Source: Flavobacterium restrictum (GTDB taxonomy: Bacteria > Bacteroidota > Bacteroidia > Flavobacteriales > Flavobacteriaceae). Taken from it: 64,000 bases of DNA. The notes under the pieces are model-generated. The model did no database searches. It saw nothing but the letters and a program-made list of their open reading frames with translations, and was not told the origin of the DNA. The position numbers and the translations under genes are program-made. Within the stretch, counting starts at the first letter, position 1. Each line of letters starts with the position of its first letter. Below, in pieces: positions 26,885 to 36,480 of the stretch. The stretch covers positions 372,001 through 436,000 of the forward strand of contig NZ_VJZT01000001.1 of NCBI RefSeq assembly GCF_007097245.1, written 5' to 3'.

Positions 26885-27732
26885 ATTACATCAAACACCT
26901 TACAGGTTTTTTCGACAGAATCGTCCAGGATCGAAACCTAAATCCAACACATATTAGCCTTTACATTGCCCTTTTTCAATTTTGGAATGTAAATCGTTTT
27001 CAAAATCCAATAAGCATTACTCGTGATGAGGTAATGCGAATTAGTAAAATTTGTTCCAAAGCAACGTATCACAAATGTATGCGAGAACTAAACGAAAAAG
27101 GGTATATCAAATACGAGCCATCATTCAATCCATTTAAGGGTAGTATGGTCATACTTTTTAATTTTTCAGAAGACCTAAAACCAGTTCAAAAAAGAGTAAG
27201 CAACACCGAAAAAAATTTGCCAAATACTAAACAGGTCGTGAACAAGCAACGAACTAGTGATGAAACAAGCACTGAACAAGCACTAGTACCTTCTATAAAC
27301 TATATAAACAAAACAAACATTTCAAACGATATAAACTTGGGTGAGCAAACGCAAAATTTTGAAATTGAAGATGAAGTTTTAAAAAATGTTGTTGAAGAAA
27401 AAAAAGAAAAAAGCTCCGCCAAAAAAGAAAAAGAGTTTGTCACTTCGAGCGTGTCATCCAGAGTGCAGTCGAAGGACGAGAAGCCAGTTTTCGATGAGGT
27501 TAAAATATTCTTCCAAGAAAATAATTTCCCAGAACTCGAAGCCAATAAATTTTTCAATTACTTCTCCAGCAACGGTTGGTTAGTTGGTGGCAAAACCCCG
27601 ATGGTCAATTGGCAAGCCGCAGCCAAAAACTGGATGCTAAACGCAAACAAATTCAACTCCAACGAACCCAAATCCGACAGAGCAAAATACCTCAACATCA
27701 CTACCGACAAAGATTATTCAGAACCGCTTTAA
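26881..27732 (+). CDS. DnaD/DnaT-like replication protein with an in-frame repeat insertion
   Basis: 283 residues from ATG 26881, overlapping the preceding stop by four bases. The N-terminal 100 residues form a winged-helix resembling phage replisome organisers (HISLYIALFQFWN, ISITRDEVMRISKICSKATY, YHKCMRELNEKGYIKYE). The C-terminal segment (FFQENNFPELEANKFFNYFS, WQAAAKNWMLN) resembles DnaT/DnaD-type tails. A low-complexity Lys/Glu linker contains VTSSVSSRVQSKDE, encoded by a short interspersed repeat at 27439-27484. With the DnaC-like gene downstream it probably starts replication of the excised element. Confidence 0.7.
   Translation: MNYIKHLTGFFDRIVQDRNLNPTHISLYIALFQFWNVNRFQNPISITRDEVMRISKICSKATYHKCMRELNEKGYIKYEPSFNPFKGSMVILFNFSEDLKPVQKRVSNTEKNLPNTKQVVNKQRTSDETSTEQALVPSINYINKTNISNDINLGEQTQNFEIEDEVLKNVVEEKKEKSSAKKEKEFVTSSVSSRVQSKDEKPVFDEVKIFFQENNFPELEANKFFNYFSSNGWLVGGKTPMVNWQAAAKNWMLNANKFNSNEPKSDRAKYLNITTDKDYSEPL
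27439..27484 (+). repeat. Short interspersed palindromic repeat inside a coding sequence
   Basis: The segment contains GTCACTTCGAGC, then GCAGTCGAAGGACGAGAAG, a pattern I associate with intergenic palindromic repeats of flavobacteria. Here it lies in frame in the linker of the DnaD-like protein. Confidence 0.5.
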
Positions 27733-27832
27733 GCTAAACTTGTTTCAGCTTCTTTGCAAACCTTGCGACCCGAGCCAAAGGTCGAATTAACGAAGTAAAA
27801 ACTTTGTACTCTTTGCGGTTAAACCCTAAACT

Positions 27833-28459
27833 ATGGAAACAGAAATAAAATCCCACTACAACTACGAAGAAGTAATCCTTTGGCTTGAGAAAAAAGGAGT
27901 TGATTTATACGGAAATCATTTCAAAATCCTTGAAACCGATCATCCCATAATTTACAAACTCATCGCCTATTTCTTAAAAGACGAGGCAACTTGTTTTCAA
28001 TTCAACATTGACCTCAACAAAGGAATTTTGCTTTCTGGCCCAGTCGGTTGTGGAAAAACATCGCTGATGAATTTAATGAAACACTTGGCACCAACCGAGC
28101 ATAAATTTTTCGTAAAACCCTGTCGAGATATAAGTTTTGAATTTATCCAAGATGGTTACCTAATCATACACAAATACAGTAAAGGAAAACTATATGAATC
28201 AGAACCCAAAACAATATGCTTTGACGATCTCGGAACAGAAAACAACTTAAAATACTTCGGAAATGAATGTAACATAATGGCAGAAATTCTATTAAGTCGT
28301 TATGATATTTTTACTTCTAAAAAAATCCAAACGCATATCACTACTAATCTTTCGGCTTCTGAAATTGAGAATATTTATGGAAATCGGGTCAGAAGTAGAT
28401 TGAGGGAAATGATTAATTTGATTGGTTTTGAAAGAAATATTATGGATAAAAGAGTTTGA
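27833..28459 (+). CDS. DnaC-like AAA ATPase (helicase loader)
   Basis: 208 residues. Walker A lies at about residues 66-75 (LLSGPVGCGKTS) and Walker B is CFDDLGTE, followed by an ILLSRYDIFTSKKIQTHITT sensor region and an arginine-rich GNRVRSRLREM box. This is the compact layout of DnaC/IstB-type ATPases that load replicative helicase. It follows the DnaD-like gene after 100 bases. In a mobile element the pair implies autonomous replication after excision. Confidence 0.78.
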   Translation: METEIKSHYNYEEVILWLEKKGVDLYGNHFKILETDHPIIYKLIAYFLKDEATCFQFNIDLNKGILLSGPVGCGKTSLMNLMKHLAPTEHKFFVKPCRDISFEFIQDGYLIIHKYSKGKLYESEPKTICFDDLGTENNLKYFGNECNIMAEILLSRYDIFTSKKIQTHITTNLSASEIENIYGNRVRSRLREMINLIGFERNIMDKRV

Positions 28460-28559
28460 TAAATAGGTTAATAAGTCAAAAGTAGATAAACAATATTAAT
28501 CAGAATTATTTGCTATTTTAGTAAACTTATACAATTAATCGTAACTCCTTTAAAAAACA

Positions 28560-29777
28560 ATGACAGACAGAACAGCAACTGATACAATTAAAGGATATTT
28601 TTATCAATTTGATTTAGCTATACTTAAATTATTGCAATTAGATGATGACTCACACGAAATTACAGTTGAAGGCATTGAGGATGTTGATGTAAAAAATGCA
28701 ACTGAAGAAATAGCAATACAATGTAAATATCACGCTAAAACTGAATATAATCATTCAGCTATTGCCAAACCAATACGGCTTATGCTTAATCATTTTAAGC
28801 AAGTTTTAATTGGAAAAAAGAAGAGAATAAAATATTTATACTTCGGTCATTTTAAATCAGGGCACGAAAGATTTCCATCTTCAATAACATTAGATTTTCT
28901 AAAGTCCAGTTTACTGACTTATAAAAAAGATAGGATTGAATACAAACACTATGAAGACTTAAAAGTAAGTGATACAGAATTAATGTCGTTTTTAGAAACT
29001 TTAGAAATTGAAATTAATGCAAAATCGTATGAAGAACAACTAAAAGAAATTTTTACTTCTTTAAAAAATCAAAATAATTTCAATTGCGACGATTTTGAAG
29101 CTGAAAATTTCTACTATAACAACGCATTAAAAATTATTAGCAATCTTGCCAAAGAGAATGATTTAGCCAATCGAAGAATAACAAAAAAAGACTTTTTAAC
29201 ACAAATAAATTCTAAACAAGTACTTTTTCATAAATGGTTTGTTCAATTTAAAGGTAAAAAGAAATTATTATCGGATGTTAGGGCTAAATATTTCTGTGAT
29301 TACAATAATTCTCCATTTGAAAGATTCTTTCTAATAGAAGTGAATTCAAGCAATTATTTGCGAAGTGATTTAAAATCTATAATTCATTTAATTAGTAAAA
29401 AATATTCACAACTTTCAAGATTAAATCCAGATTCTTTTTGTCCATATATCCACATATTTGGATTATCAAATTCAGAATTAATTGAATTAAAAACAGAACT
29501 TATCAGCGAGAATTTTAAATTTAAAGATGGTTTTGATTTTAACGGTTCAAGTTTCAATCCAAAATCAATAGCAGAAAAAGCTACTCATTATAATGGAATT
29601 AAAATTAAAATAGTGAGTGATTTAAAAGATATTGAACCAGTTTTTAATCAAATTTCAAAAACTAAAGAAGTATATCATTTCTATTTCGAAACTCCTTTTT
29701 TTTCGACATCAAATGCAAGTATAAAACATATACAAATTCAAATACAAGAAATTAACGACATCAAAAATATAATCTAA
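28560..29777 (+). CDS. DUF4297/Cap4-like nuclease of a HerA-linked defence system
   Basis: 405 residues. The N-terminus has the layout of DUF4297/Cap4-type dsDNA nucleases: an opening GYFYQFDLAILKLL helix, then VEGIEDVDV and IQCKYH, corresponding to the E...D...(Q)xK signature of the PD-(D/E)xK fold. The rest is helical and of unknown role. Its stop overlaps the start of a HerA-type ATPase by one base. DUF4297-HerA pairs are a known abortive anti-phage system in which the two proteins assemble and degrade DNA. This pair fits that plan; the exact nuclease family needs a profile search. Confidence 0.7.
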   Translation: MTDRTATDTIKGYFYQFDLAILKLLQLDDDSHEITVEGIEDVDVKNATEEIAIQCKYHAKTEYNHSAIAKPIRLMLNHFKQVLIGKKKRIKYLYFGHFKSGHERFPSSITLDFLKSSLLTYKKDRIEYKHYEDLKVSDTELMSFLETLEIEINAKSYEEQLKEIFTSLKNQNNFNCDDFEAENFYYNNALKIISNLAKENDLANRRITKKDFLTQINSKQVLFHKWFVQFKGKKKLLSDVRAKYFCDYNNSPFERFFLIEVNSSNYLRSDLKSIIHLISKKYSQLSRLNPDSFCPYIHIFGLSNSELIELKTELISENFKFKDGFDFNGSSFNPKSIAEKATHYNGIKIKIVSDLKDIEPVFNQISKTKEVYHFYFETPFFSTSNASIKHIQIQIQEINDIKNII

Positions 29778-31453
29778 TGGTAGAAGACAAATTAAATGCT
29801 GAAGTAATTGCAGTATTCCCAAACAAAGTAAAAATCAAGGTTGACAAACTTGAAGATTTCAGGATAGCCAACGAATCTTTGAGAGTTGGTTCTTATCTCA
29901 AAATTTATGGAAATGACAATGCTATATTAATGGCAATTATTGAAAATTTCTCAATTGATGTTTCAGAGAAAAATAATGAAGCTGTTAGAACACATATTAT
30001 CGAAGCAAGTCCATTAGGAATAATAAAAAATGGTAAATTTACAAGAGGTGGTGACGATTTAACCATTCCTCCCAAAAAAGTCGAACCAGCAACAGAAGAG
30101 GAAATCAAGAAAATCTATATCGAATCTGTAGAGGATAAAGAACAATTTACTTTTTGCTCATTATCTTCAAATGCAAACATTAGAATTCCAGTAAATGGCA
30201 ATAAATTTTTCAATAAGCATATTGCAATAGTTGGTTCAACAGGTTCTGGTAAATCTCATACATTATCTACTATCATACAAACGGCTGTAAATTCTAAAAG
30301 TGGAGATTTTAGTTTAAATAATTCGCACGTAATAATTTTTGACATTCATTCCGAATATAAATCAGCTTTTCCTAATGCTAATTTTATTGATATTAAAAAC
30401 CTGACTTTGCCATATTGGATGCTGAATAGTGAAGAACTAGAAGAGTTTTTTATAGATACAGAAGCAAATGATCACAACCAGAGATATATTTTTAAAGAAT
30501 CTGTTGTAGCGGAAAGAAAATCAAATTTTGTAGGTCCAGAAGATGAAAAAAGTAAAATTCATTTTGACTCTCCATTATTTTTTGACATAAATAACATTCT
30601 AAAATATGCAATTGATAAAAACACGGAATTAATTGGAACCGGTGAAGAATACGTTTCTGGAGCAAAAAAAGGGCAAGAAAAAACTACACAAGGAAGTTTG
30701 TATGGTAAATTAACCAATTTTGTTAATAGACTTGAAAATAAAATAAATGATAAAAGATTAGATTTTTTAATAGGTGAAAAATCAAAAAAGATTACTTTTC
30801 AAGAAACTATAAAACAACTTATTGGATTTAATGAAACTTCTAAATCGAATGTTACAGTAATTGATTTAAGTGGAGTGCCTTTTGAAGTATTAAGTATTAC
30901 AGTTTCTTTAATTTCAAGAATTGTATTTGAATATGGTTATATCTACAAAAGATTGAGAAACGATATTAATCCAAATGAAAAAATCAATAATGACATTCCA
31001 ATACTTTTAGTTTATGAGGAAGCACACAAATATGTTCCCAATAGCGATTTAGTAAAATATAGATCTTCAAAAAAATCAATTGAAAGAATTGCGAAAGAGG
31101 GCAGAAAATATGGAGTTACTTTGTTATTGGCAAGTCAAAGACCTTCAGAAATATCAGAAACTATATTTTCACAATGTAATAATTTCATTGCGATGAGATT
31201 AACTAATCCTATTGACCAAGGCTATGTAAAAAAATTACTTCCCGATAGTTTAGGTTCATTAATTGAAAAAATGCCATCACTAAAACAAGGCGAAGCTTTA
31301 TTAATTGGAGAATCGGTTATTTTACCATCAATTGTTCAAATAGACAGATGCACGAATGAACCTTCTTCAAATGATATTCCGTATTGGGAATTATGGAAAG
31401 AAGAATGGAAAGATATGGATATTGACAAAATTAAAGAGGAATGGTATAAATGA
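29777..31453 (+). CDS. HerA-type ATPase
   Basis: 558 residues. The N-terminal 60 residues look like the HAS-barrel of HerA (AEVIAVFPNKVKIKV...VGSYLKIYG). Walker A is IAIVGSTGSGKSH near residue 152 and a FDIHSEY strand follows, typical of HerA/DUF87. LLVYEEAHKYVPN is Walker B, GRKYGVTLLLASQRP is sensor-like, and ISETIFSQCNNFIAMRLTNP matches the family. HerA proteins form hexameric DNA translocases. Together with the overlapping upstream nuclease it makes a two-gene defence module. It starts one base inside the preceding stop codon. Confidence 0.88.
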   Translation: MVEDKLNAEVIAVFPNKVKIKVDKLEDFRIANESLRVGSYLKIYGNDNAILMAIIENFSIDVSEKNNEAVRTHIIEASPLGIIKNGKFTRGGDDLTIPPKKVEPATEEEIKKIYIESVEDKEQFTFCSLSSNANIRIPVNGNKFFNKHIAIVGSTGSGKSHTLSTIIQTAVNSKSGDFSLNNSHVIIFDIHSEYKSAFPNANFIDIKNLTLPYWMLNSEELEEFFIDTEANDHNQRYIFKESVVAERKSNFVGPEDEKSKIHFDSPLFFDINNILKYAIDKNTELIGTGEEYVSGAKKGQEKTTQGSLYGKLTNFVNRLENKINDKRLDFLIGEKSKKITFQETIKQLIGFNETSKSNVTVIDLSGVPFEVLSITVSLISRIVFEYGYIYKRLRNDINPNEKINNDIPILLVYEEAHKYVPNSDLVKYRSSKKSIERIAKEGRKYGVTLLLASQRPSEISETIFSQCNNFIAMRLTNPIDQGYVKKLLPDSLGSLIEKMPSLKQGEALLIGESVILPSIVQIDRCTNEPSSNDIPYWELWKEEWKDMDIDKIKEEWYK

Positions 31454-31533
31454 TAAAAGAATAGTAATACTTTCTTAAAAACCACATTATTTATACAAAA
31501 ATTAGCATTACTTTTGATTACCTTTAACCGCAA

Positions 31534-31560
31534 GATAAACCCCAATTTTTAGGGTTTATC
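31534..31560. promoter_or_regulatory. Inverted repeat upstream of abiEi
   Basis: GATAAACCC and GGGTTTATC, 9-bp arms with a 9-base spacer, end 15 bases before the AbiEi start; a TACCTTTA box lies just upstream at 31519. AbiEi proteins repress their own operon by binding inverted repeats, so this is a likely operator. A terminator for herA is a less likely alternative, since no T-run follows. Confidence 0.55.
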
Positions 31561-31575
31561 CTTAAACGATTAGTA

Positions 31576-32376
31576 ATGGCAAAAAGCACCTATATTTCTG
31601 AAAACACAACACAAAATCAAATAGATTTTATGTTAATGCTTGATGATAATGAGTTAGACATCTTTACTTTAGAGGAGATTAAATTAATTGCATCAAACGA
31701 ATTTGAGAACATTAACGAGATAGTAGAAAATCTAGTACATAAAAAACTACTATCTCGGATAGAACGTGGTAAATATTGCAGATACAATTTCAGAGATGAA
31801 AACGTAATTGGTTGTAAGTTGTCCGAGGATTGTGCTATTGCCTATTGGTCCGCATTAAACAAACACGGACTTACAGAACAATTTCCAAATTCTATTTTTA
31901 TTCAAACTACAAAAAGAAAATCAGACAAGAGTGTTTTTGGAGTTTCTTATAAATTTATTCAAATTTCAAAATCAAAAATTACTGGAATAGAAAGATTAGG
32001 ATATGGAAACCACAGCTACCAAATGACTGATATTGAAAAAACAATCATTGATTGTTTTGATTTGCCACAATATTCCGGTGGTTATGCCGAATTAATTCGG
32101 GCATTCAATCAAGCAAATCTCAACAGCGAAAAAATGATAGTGTATTGCAAAGCCATTAAAAACATTGCTATTACAAAACGAATGGGATATTTAGCAGAAT
32201 TACTAAATAAAAAAGGAATGAAGTCATTTATAAACTTTGCATTAAAAGAAGTCAACGAAAAATACAATCTCTTTGACCCATTTGGAATAGAAGAAGGCGA
32301 ATTTGTAAACAAATGGCGATTGAGATTAAACATAAGCAGCGAAGAAATTTTAGACATCTGTAACAAACAATATTAA
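31576..32376 (+). CDS. AbiEi-type antitoxin/repressor
   Basis: 266 residues. The N-terminal winged helix (FTLEEIKLIASNEFENINEI, NLVHKKLLSRIERGKYCRYN) is followed by the AbiEi core: CAIAYWSALNKHGLTEQFPN, FIQTTKRKS and the late YQMTDIEKTIIDCFD. AbiEi is the antitoxin and transcriptional repressor of the type IV abortive-infection system AbiE. Its stop overlaps the toxin start by one base. The inverted repeat at 31534-31560 is the probable operator. Confidence 0.85.
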   Translation: MAKSTYISENTTQNQIDFMLMLDDNELDIFTLEEIKLIASNEFENINEIVENLVHKKLLSRIERGKYCRYNFRDENVIGCKLSEDCAIAYWSALNKHGLTEQFPNSIFIQTTKRKSDKSVFGVSYKFIQISKSKITGIERLGYGNHSYQMTDIEKTIIDCFDLPQYSGGYAELIRAFNQANLNSEKMIVYCKAIKNIAITKRMGYLAELLNKKGMKSFINFALKEVNEKYNLFDPFGIEEGEFVNKWRLRLNISSEEILDICNKQY

Positions 32377-33233
32377 TGATTTTACAAAAAGAAATAGCGA
32401 ACATTTCCGAACAACTAGGCGTGTCAAAATCAGTAATTGATAAAGATTGGATGTTGGGTCACTTTATAGCAGCAATATTCAACGAACCAGAACTAAAAGA
32501 AACATTAATTTTCAAAGGAGGAACTTGTTTGAAAAAGTGTTGGTTTGAGGAATATAGATTTTCGGAAGATTTGGATTTTACATCAAAGTCACAAGAATTC
32601 GAGCTTACACAAAGTCATCTAAAATTTATCACAAAACATATTGAAGACAATACTGGAGTAAAAACACATATCGTTTCATTAAGACCATTACGATTTCAAG
32701 ATAAATTAACGGGCTATGAAGCTATAATTAAATTTTGGGGTGCCGACCATCCAAGAAATGTAATGCCACCAACACCTGACCGCTGGCAAACAAAAATTAA
32801 AATAGAAATAATTCTCTATGAAGAAATGATTTTTGAAGTTACAGAACGAGCAGTTAGCCACCCCTATTCTGATAAACTAGCATTAAAAAACACAATACCT
32901 TGTTATAAAATTGAAGAAGTTTTATCCGAAAAAATCAGGGCATTAATTCAACGCTCTTATACGGCACCACGTGATTACTATGATATTTGGTACTTATCAA
33001 ATAATTTTGCTGATTTAAACTGGACAATAATCGTTGAAGCTTTTTACAAAAAAATGAAATTCAAAAATATTGAATTCACCGGAATAGACCAGTTAATTAA
33101 TCCAAAAAGTGATAAAGCTTTAAAAGGTGCTTGGAAGAACAGTCTAGAACATCAAATTAAAAAAGAGAAACTACCAGAATATGTAATAGTTAGAGAAAAC
33201 CTTTTATTATTATTTCAGAGTATTTTTAAATGA
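32376..33233 (+). CDS. AbiEii-type nucleotidyltransferase toxin
   Basis: 285 residues. The nucleotidyltransferase signature is clear: FKGGTCLKKCWFEEYRFSED followed by LDF, i.e. G-G-T then D-x-D near residues 48-67. YKIEEVLSEKIRALIQRSYT and PRDYYDIWYL are the typical AbiEii/DUF1814 late motifs. Toxins of this family block growth on phage infection, in studied relatives by modifying tRNA ends. It is coupled to the upstream antitoxin. Catalytic residues are intact. Confidence 0.9.
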   Translation: MILQKEIANISEQLGVSKSVIDKDWMLGHFIAAIFNEPELKETLIFKGGTCLKKCWFEEYRFSEDLDFTSKSQEFELTQSHLKFITKHIEDNTGVKTHIVSLRPLRFQDKLTGYEAIIKFWGADHPRNVMPPTPDRWQTKIKIEIILYEEMIFEVTERAVSHPYSDKLALKNTIPCYKIEEVLSEKIRALIQRSYTAPRDYYDIWYLSNNFADLNWTIIVEAFYKKMKFKNIEFTGIDQLINPKSDKALKGAWKNSLEHQIKKEKLPEYVIVRENLLLLFQSIFK

Positions 33234-33295
33234 TTTGTAATTGGAAGACTTATAAAAAAAACAAAAAAACAATTTACTTTCCTTAATAATAATTT

Positions 33296-36200
33296 ATGGA
33301 CGATCTTAAATCAAAATTTATAAATGAAGATAATTTTTATTCTGCTTTTAAAAAATTAGATCACTATTTGAGACAATCAAATGAATGGTATAATCCAATA
33401 GAATTAAGTGAATATGAAGCCAATTTAGCCACAAATATAAGTAGATTGAAGAGATCTATTGAAGATGGAACATATAATCCACATCCTATTGAACCGCTTC
33501 CATTTCCTAAAAAAAATAATAAGAAAAATGAAGAAAGATTAAGACAATATTTTCGGATTAATATTGAAGACCAATTAGTTTGGATAGCAATAGTAAATGT
33601 AATTGCTAGATTTGTTGAACCAAAAATGCCGTTTTGGAGCTATGGAAATAGATTGTTTGTGCCTATTTGGTATGAAGAAGAAAATAATAAACCGAAATTA
33701 AAAAAAGGGGGATATATAAATGCTTCAGAAAATTTATATCGAAAATGGAATCAAAGTTGGCCATTTTATAGACGACATATTGCAATGACAATTAAAACAA
33801 TGGGCTTTAATTCGAGGTTCAAAATTGAAAATTTAGATAATGAAATTGAGAAAAATATTTTTTTAGATGAAAAAGAAAATAATTGGAACGAATACAAATA
33901 TTTAGATAATGATTTTTGGAAGAAAGGCAATAATAAAAAATTATTTTGGAGTGGTTTAGACTACAAAAAATTCTTTCCTTCAATTAACCCTGAAATTGTA
34001 ATTCAAAATATTAAAAAAAATATTATCAGAGATAATGGCGAACCAAGAGACGATACAGAATTATTATTCAGCACAATTGAAAAAATGTTGCGATTTCCAA
34101 TCGATAGAAGAGGTTGGGAAAATGAAAATGATTTATTAGATAAAAAAAACTTTGGAATAAGTGATTTAAATGAATACTACGGTTTACCAACTGGATTATT
34201 AGTTTCTGGATTTCTTTCTAATATTGCACTTATTGATGTTGATGAAAAAGTAACAAAATATATAATTGAAAATCGAGATATTGCAGTTTTTAAGTTTGTT
34301 GATGACCAAGTTATTTTAAGTAAGTCAAAAAAAGAGTTACTTAAATTTATGAATTATTATAGCTTAATATTATCTGAATCAAATACAGGAGTTGAATTTC
34401 AGAAAGAAAAAATCTGTCCAGAAAATACATTTCAATTTAGTTCTGAAAATAAATTTTCTTATGATATTAAGAATGAAAATTATAAAGACCCTAGTTTAGA
34501 TATAAATTTCCCAGAACCTTTAATGACCCATACTCTTCAAAAAATGTCAAATTTAAACGATGAGGATTATGAGTTGCTCGATTCGGATGAATTACAAAAA
34601 ATTGAATCTGATTTAGAACATTTTTTATTAGCAGATTTTCCAGATGCCGAAATGAGAAGAGATACTCGAATGGCATTTGCTTCTTTTAAATTATGCCAAT
34701 TAGCTAAACATATAAAACCCGATTTTAAAAAACTTGACAAATCTTATTTTCAGAATATTCTTGATGCTGAAGTTACTTTCAATAATTATTTGGATAAAAC
34801 GAAATACAAAGATCCAAAAAAGAAGAAAATAGAATTAGACAGAATTATAGAAAATAATATTAAAGAAAGTTTAATCTCGGAAATTAAGAAAACCGATAAA
34901 AGATTTCAAAAAATTTTTAAGCTACTTTTAAAATCAGCTTGTGAAAATCCGGATAAACTAAAATTATGGAAACGTTGTATCGAGTTTTGCTATATAACTG
35001 GTTTTAATGGAATAAAAAACATTGTAAAATCAATTAAGGATACTGACTTACATTATGAAGGAAAAGGATACATACAAGTATATTGTGTTTTAATTTTAAA
35101 TGAGAAAATAATACAAGCACAAAATCAAATTAATGTAAAGAATATATCATTTTGGAAAAATTATACTTCAAATCAATTTCTAGAAAATATTTCAAAAGTT
35201 GATATTCTGGAAATAAATACAGCAATCAACAAACCATTTGCATTTGAGACAAACATCAATCATAAATTTATAAAAAGCACGATAAAATTTAAAAATAAAG
35301 AAGCAGATATAAATTATAAATCTGTGCATAAGTTCTATGATACATTAGAAGACGACGAGAAATATTTGACGTTTGAATCTTTTTTATGGTATATATTATC
35401 TATTACTATTCAACCAGTGAAATTAAACTTATGGAATGATAATATTGAATATATAAATTTCAAAAACAAAATTTCTTGGAGCATTATTTCATTATTTCCT
35501 GCTAGTATTCCTGAATCAACAATAGATAAAATAAAAAATATAGAGGAAGAATTGAAAAGTATTGATGATGTAATTTATGAAAATTTTGAATTTAGGAATC
35601 GTGAAAATGGTGTTGTATATGAAATGTTTGAAAAGCGACCAGAAATAATTGAAAAGTATAGGGAATATTACCCTAAACTAGAGAAAATTTTAAAACAAAG
35701 TGAACTAGAATATTTGCCATTAAACAAATGGATTGAAATGGTAAAAAATAACACCAAAGCTGAAAAATGGATTGATGTTAGACTTTCTGAATGGACTATG
35801 TTAGAAATAATAAAACAAATTGCAGAAGCAATAAAGAAGAAAAAGGAAGAGATTACTATTTTTAATTTTAATAGTAGCATTCTTTATTTTCATCCAGTAA
35901 ATTATTTATTGCCTATAAAATGGGTTAGTAATGATAAAATAACTTGGGATAAATGGAAAAAGTTTGTAAGAAAAGATGAAAACAAAATAATTCTAAATGA
36001 ACCAGAATTTTTAATTGACGATTTTCGTTATCTGCCAATTCAAACAATATGGAAAACAAATGGTATAAACTGGTTATTTGGATTAGGTGATTTTAGCATA
36101 ATTATAGGGTTATCGGTATTAATGACACAATTATTGTCAAAATCATTCGATTGGCCCTGTTCAGTAAATAAACAATCATTTATAGATCAATTATACTCAA

Positions 36201-36478
36201 AGGCTTTATTTACGATTGAAACAGAGCCTATTTCTTCAAAAACTAGAATGGTTTTAACTAAAATTTTCTCGAAAAAAGATGTTAATTTTTTTAGTGGTTC
36301 AGATACAATTGAAATTGATAAAACAACAAAAATTATAAGTTTAGATGGTTTTATAATCACTCTTGACGAATTGCAAAAAGACTTAATTAAAGACCATTTA
36401 ATATTATTAGACAATGCTCCTCGTCAACTAACAATTATTGATATTGATGTTCTTAACGAAACAAAAAATATATTTTAA
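33296..36478 (+). CDS. Class 1 UG/DRT-type defence reverse transcriptase
   Basis: 1060 residues. Polymerase motif A is LDYKKFFPSI near residue 220, motif B is GLPTGLLVSGFLSN near 300, and motif C is FKFVDDQVIL near 335, with both catalytic Asp present and Val in place of the usual Ala of YADD. A long helical C-terminal region follows. The nitrilase encoded two bases downstream is the partner known for class 1 unknown-group RTs, the DRT type 1 defence systems. No retron msr/msd-like inverted repeats or group II intron features are visible. It probably makes cDNA on infection and signals through the nitrilase. Confidence 0.85.
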   Translation: MDDLKSKFINEDNFYSAFKKLDHYLRQSNEWYNPIELSEYEANLATNISRLKRSIEDGTYNPHPIEPLPFPKKNNKKNEERLRQYFRINIEDQLVWIAIVNVIARFVEPKMPFWSYGNRLFVPIWYEEENNKPKLKKGGYINASENLYRKWNQSWPFYRRHIAMTIKTMGFNSRFKIENLDNEIEKNIFLDEKENNWNEYKYLDNDFWKKGNNKKLFWSGLDYKKFFPSINPEIVIQNIKKNIIRDNGEPRDDTELLFSTIEKMLRFPIDRRGWENENDLLDKKNFGISDLNEYYGLPTGLLVSGFLSNIALIDVDEKVTKYIIENRDIAVFKFVDDQVILSKSKKELLKFMNYYSLILSESNTGVEFQKEKICPENTFQFSSENKFSYDIKNENYKDPSLDINFPEPLMTHTLQKMSNLNDEDYELLDSDELQKIESDLEHFLLADFPDAEMRRDTRMAFASFKLCQLAKHIKPDFKKLDKSYFQNILDAEVTFNNYLDKTKYKDPKKKKIELDRIIENNIKESLISEIKKTDKRFQKIFKLLLKSACENPDKLKLWKRCIEFCYITGFNGIKNIVKSIKDTDLHYEGKGYIQVYCVLILNEKIIQAQNQINVKNISFWKNYTSNQFLENISKVDILEINTAINKPFAFETNINHKFIKSTIKFKNKEADINYKSVHKFYDTLEDDEKYLTFESFLWYILSITIQPVKLNLWNDNIEYINFKNKISWSIISLFPASIPESTIDKIKNIEEELKSIDDVIYENFEFRNRENGVVYEMFEKRPEIIEKYREYYPKLEKILKQSELEYLPLNKWIEMVKNNTKAEKWIDVRLSEWTMLEIIKQIAEAIKKKKEEITIFNFNSSILYFHPVNYLLPIKWVSNDKITWDKWKKFVRKDENKIILNEPEFLIDDFRYLPIQTIWKTNGINWLFGLGDFSIIIGLSVLMTQLLSKSFDWPCSVNKQSFIDQLYSKALFTIETEPISSKTRMVLTKIFSKKDVNFFSGSDTIEIDKTTKIISLDGFIITLDELQKDLIKDHLILLDNAPRQLTIIDIDVLNETKNIF

Positions 36479-36480
36479 TT

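Noticed and set aside
33296..36478. Retron or group II intron reverse transcriptase
   Set aside because: No msr/msd-type inverted repeats or maturase domain are seen, the motif C is FVDD, the protein is over 1000 residues, and a nitrilase gene follows. A class 1 defence RT fits better.
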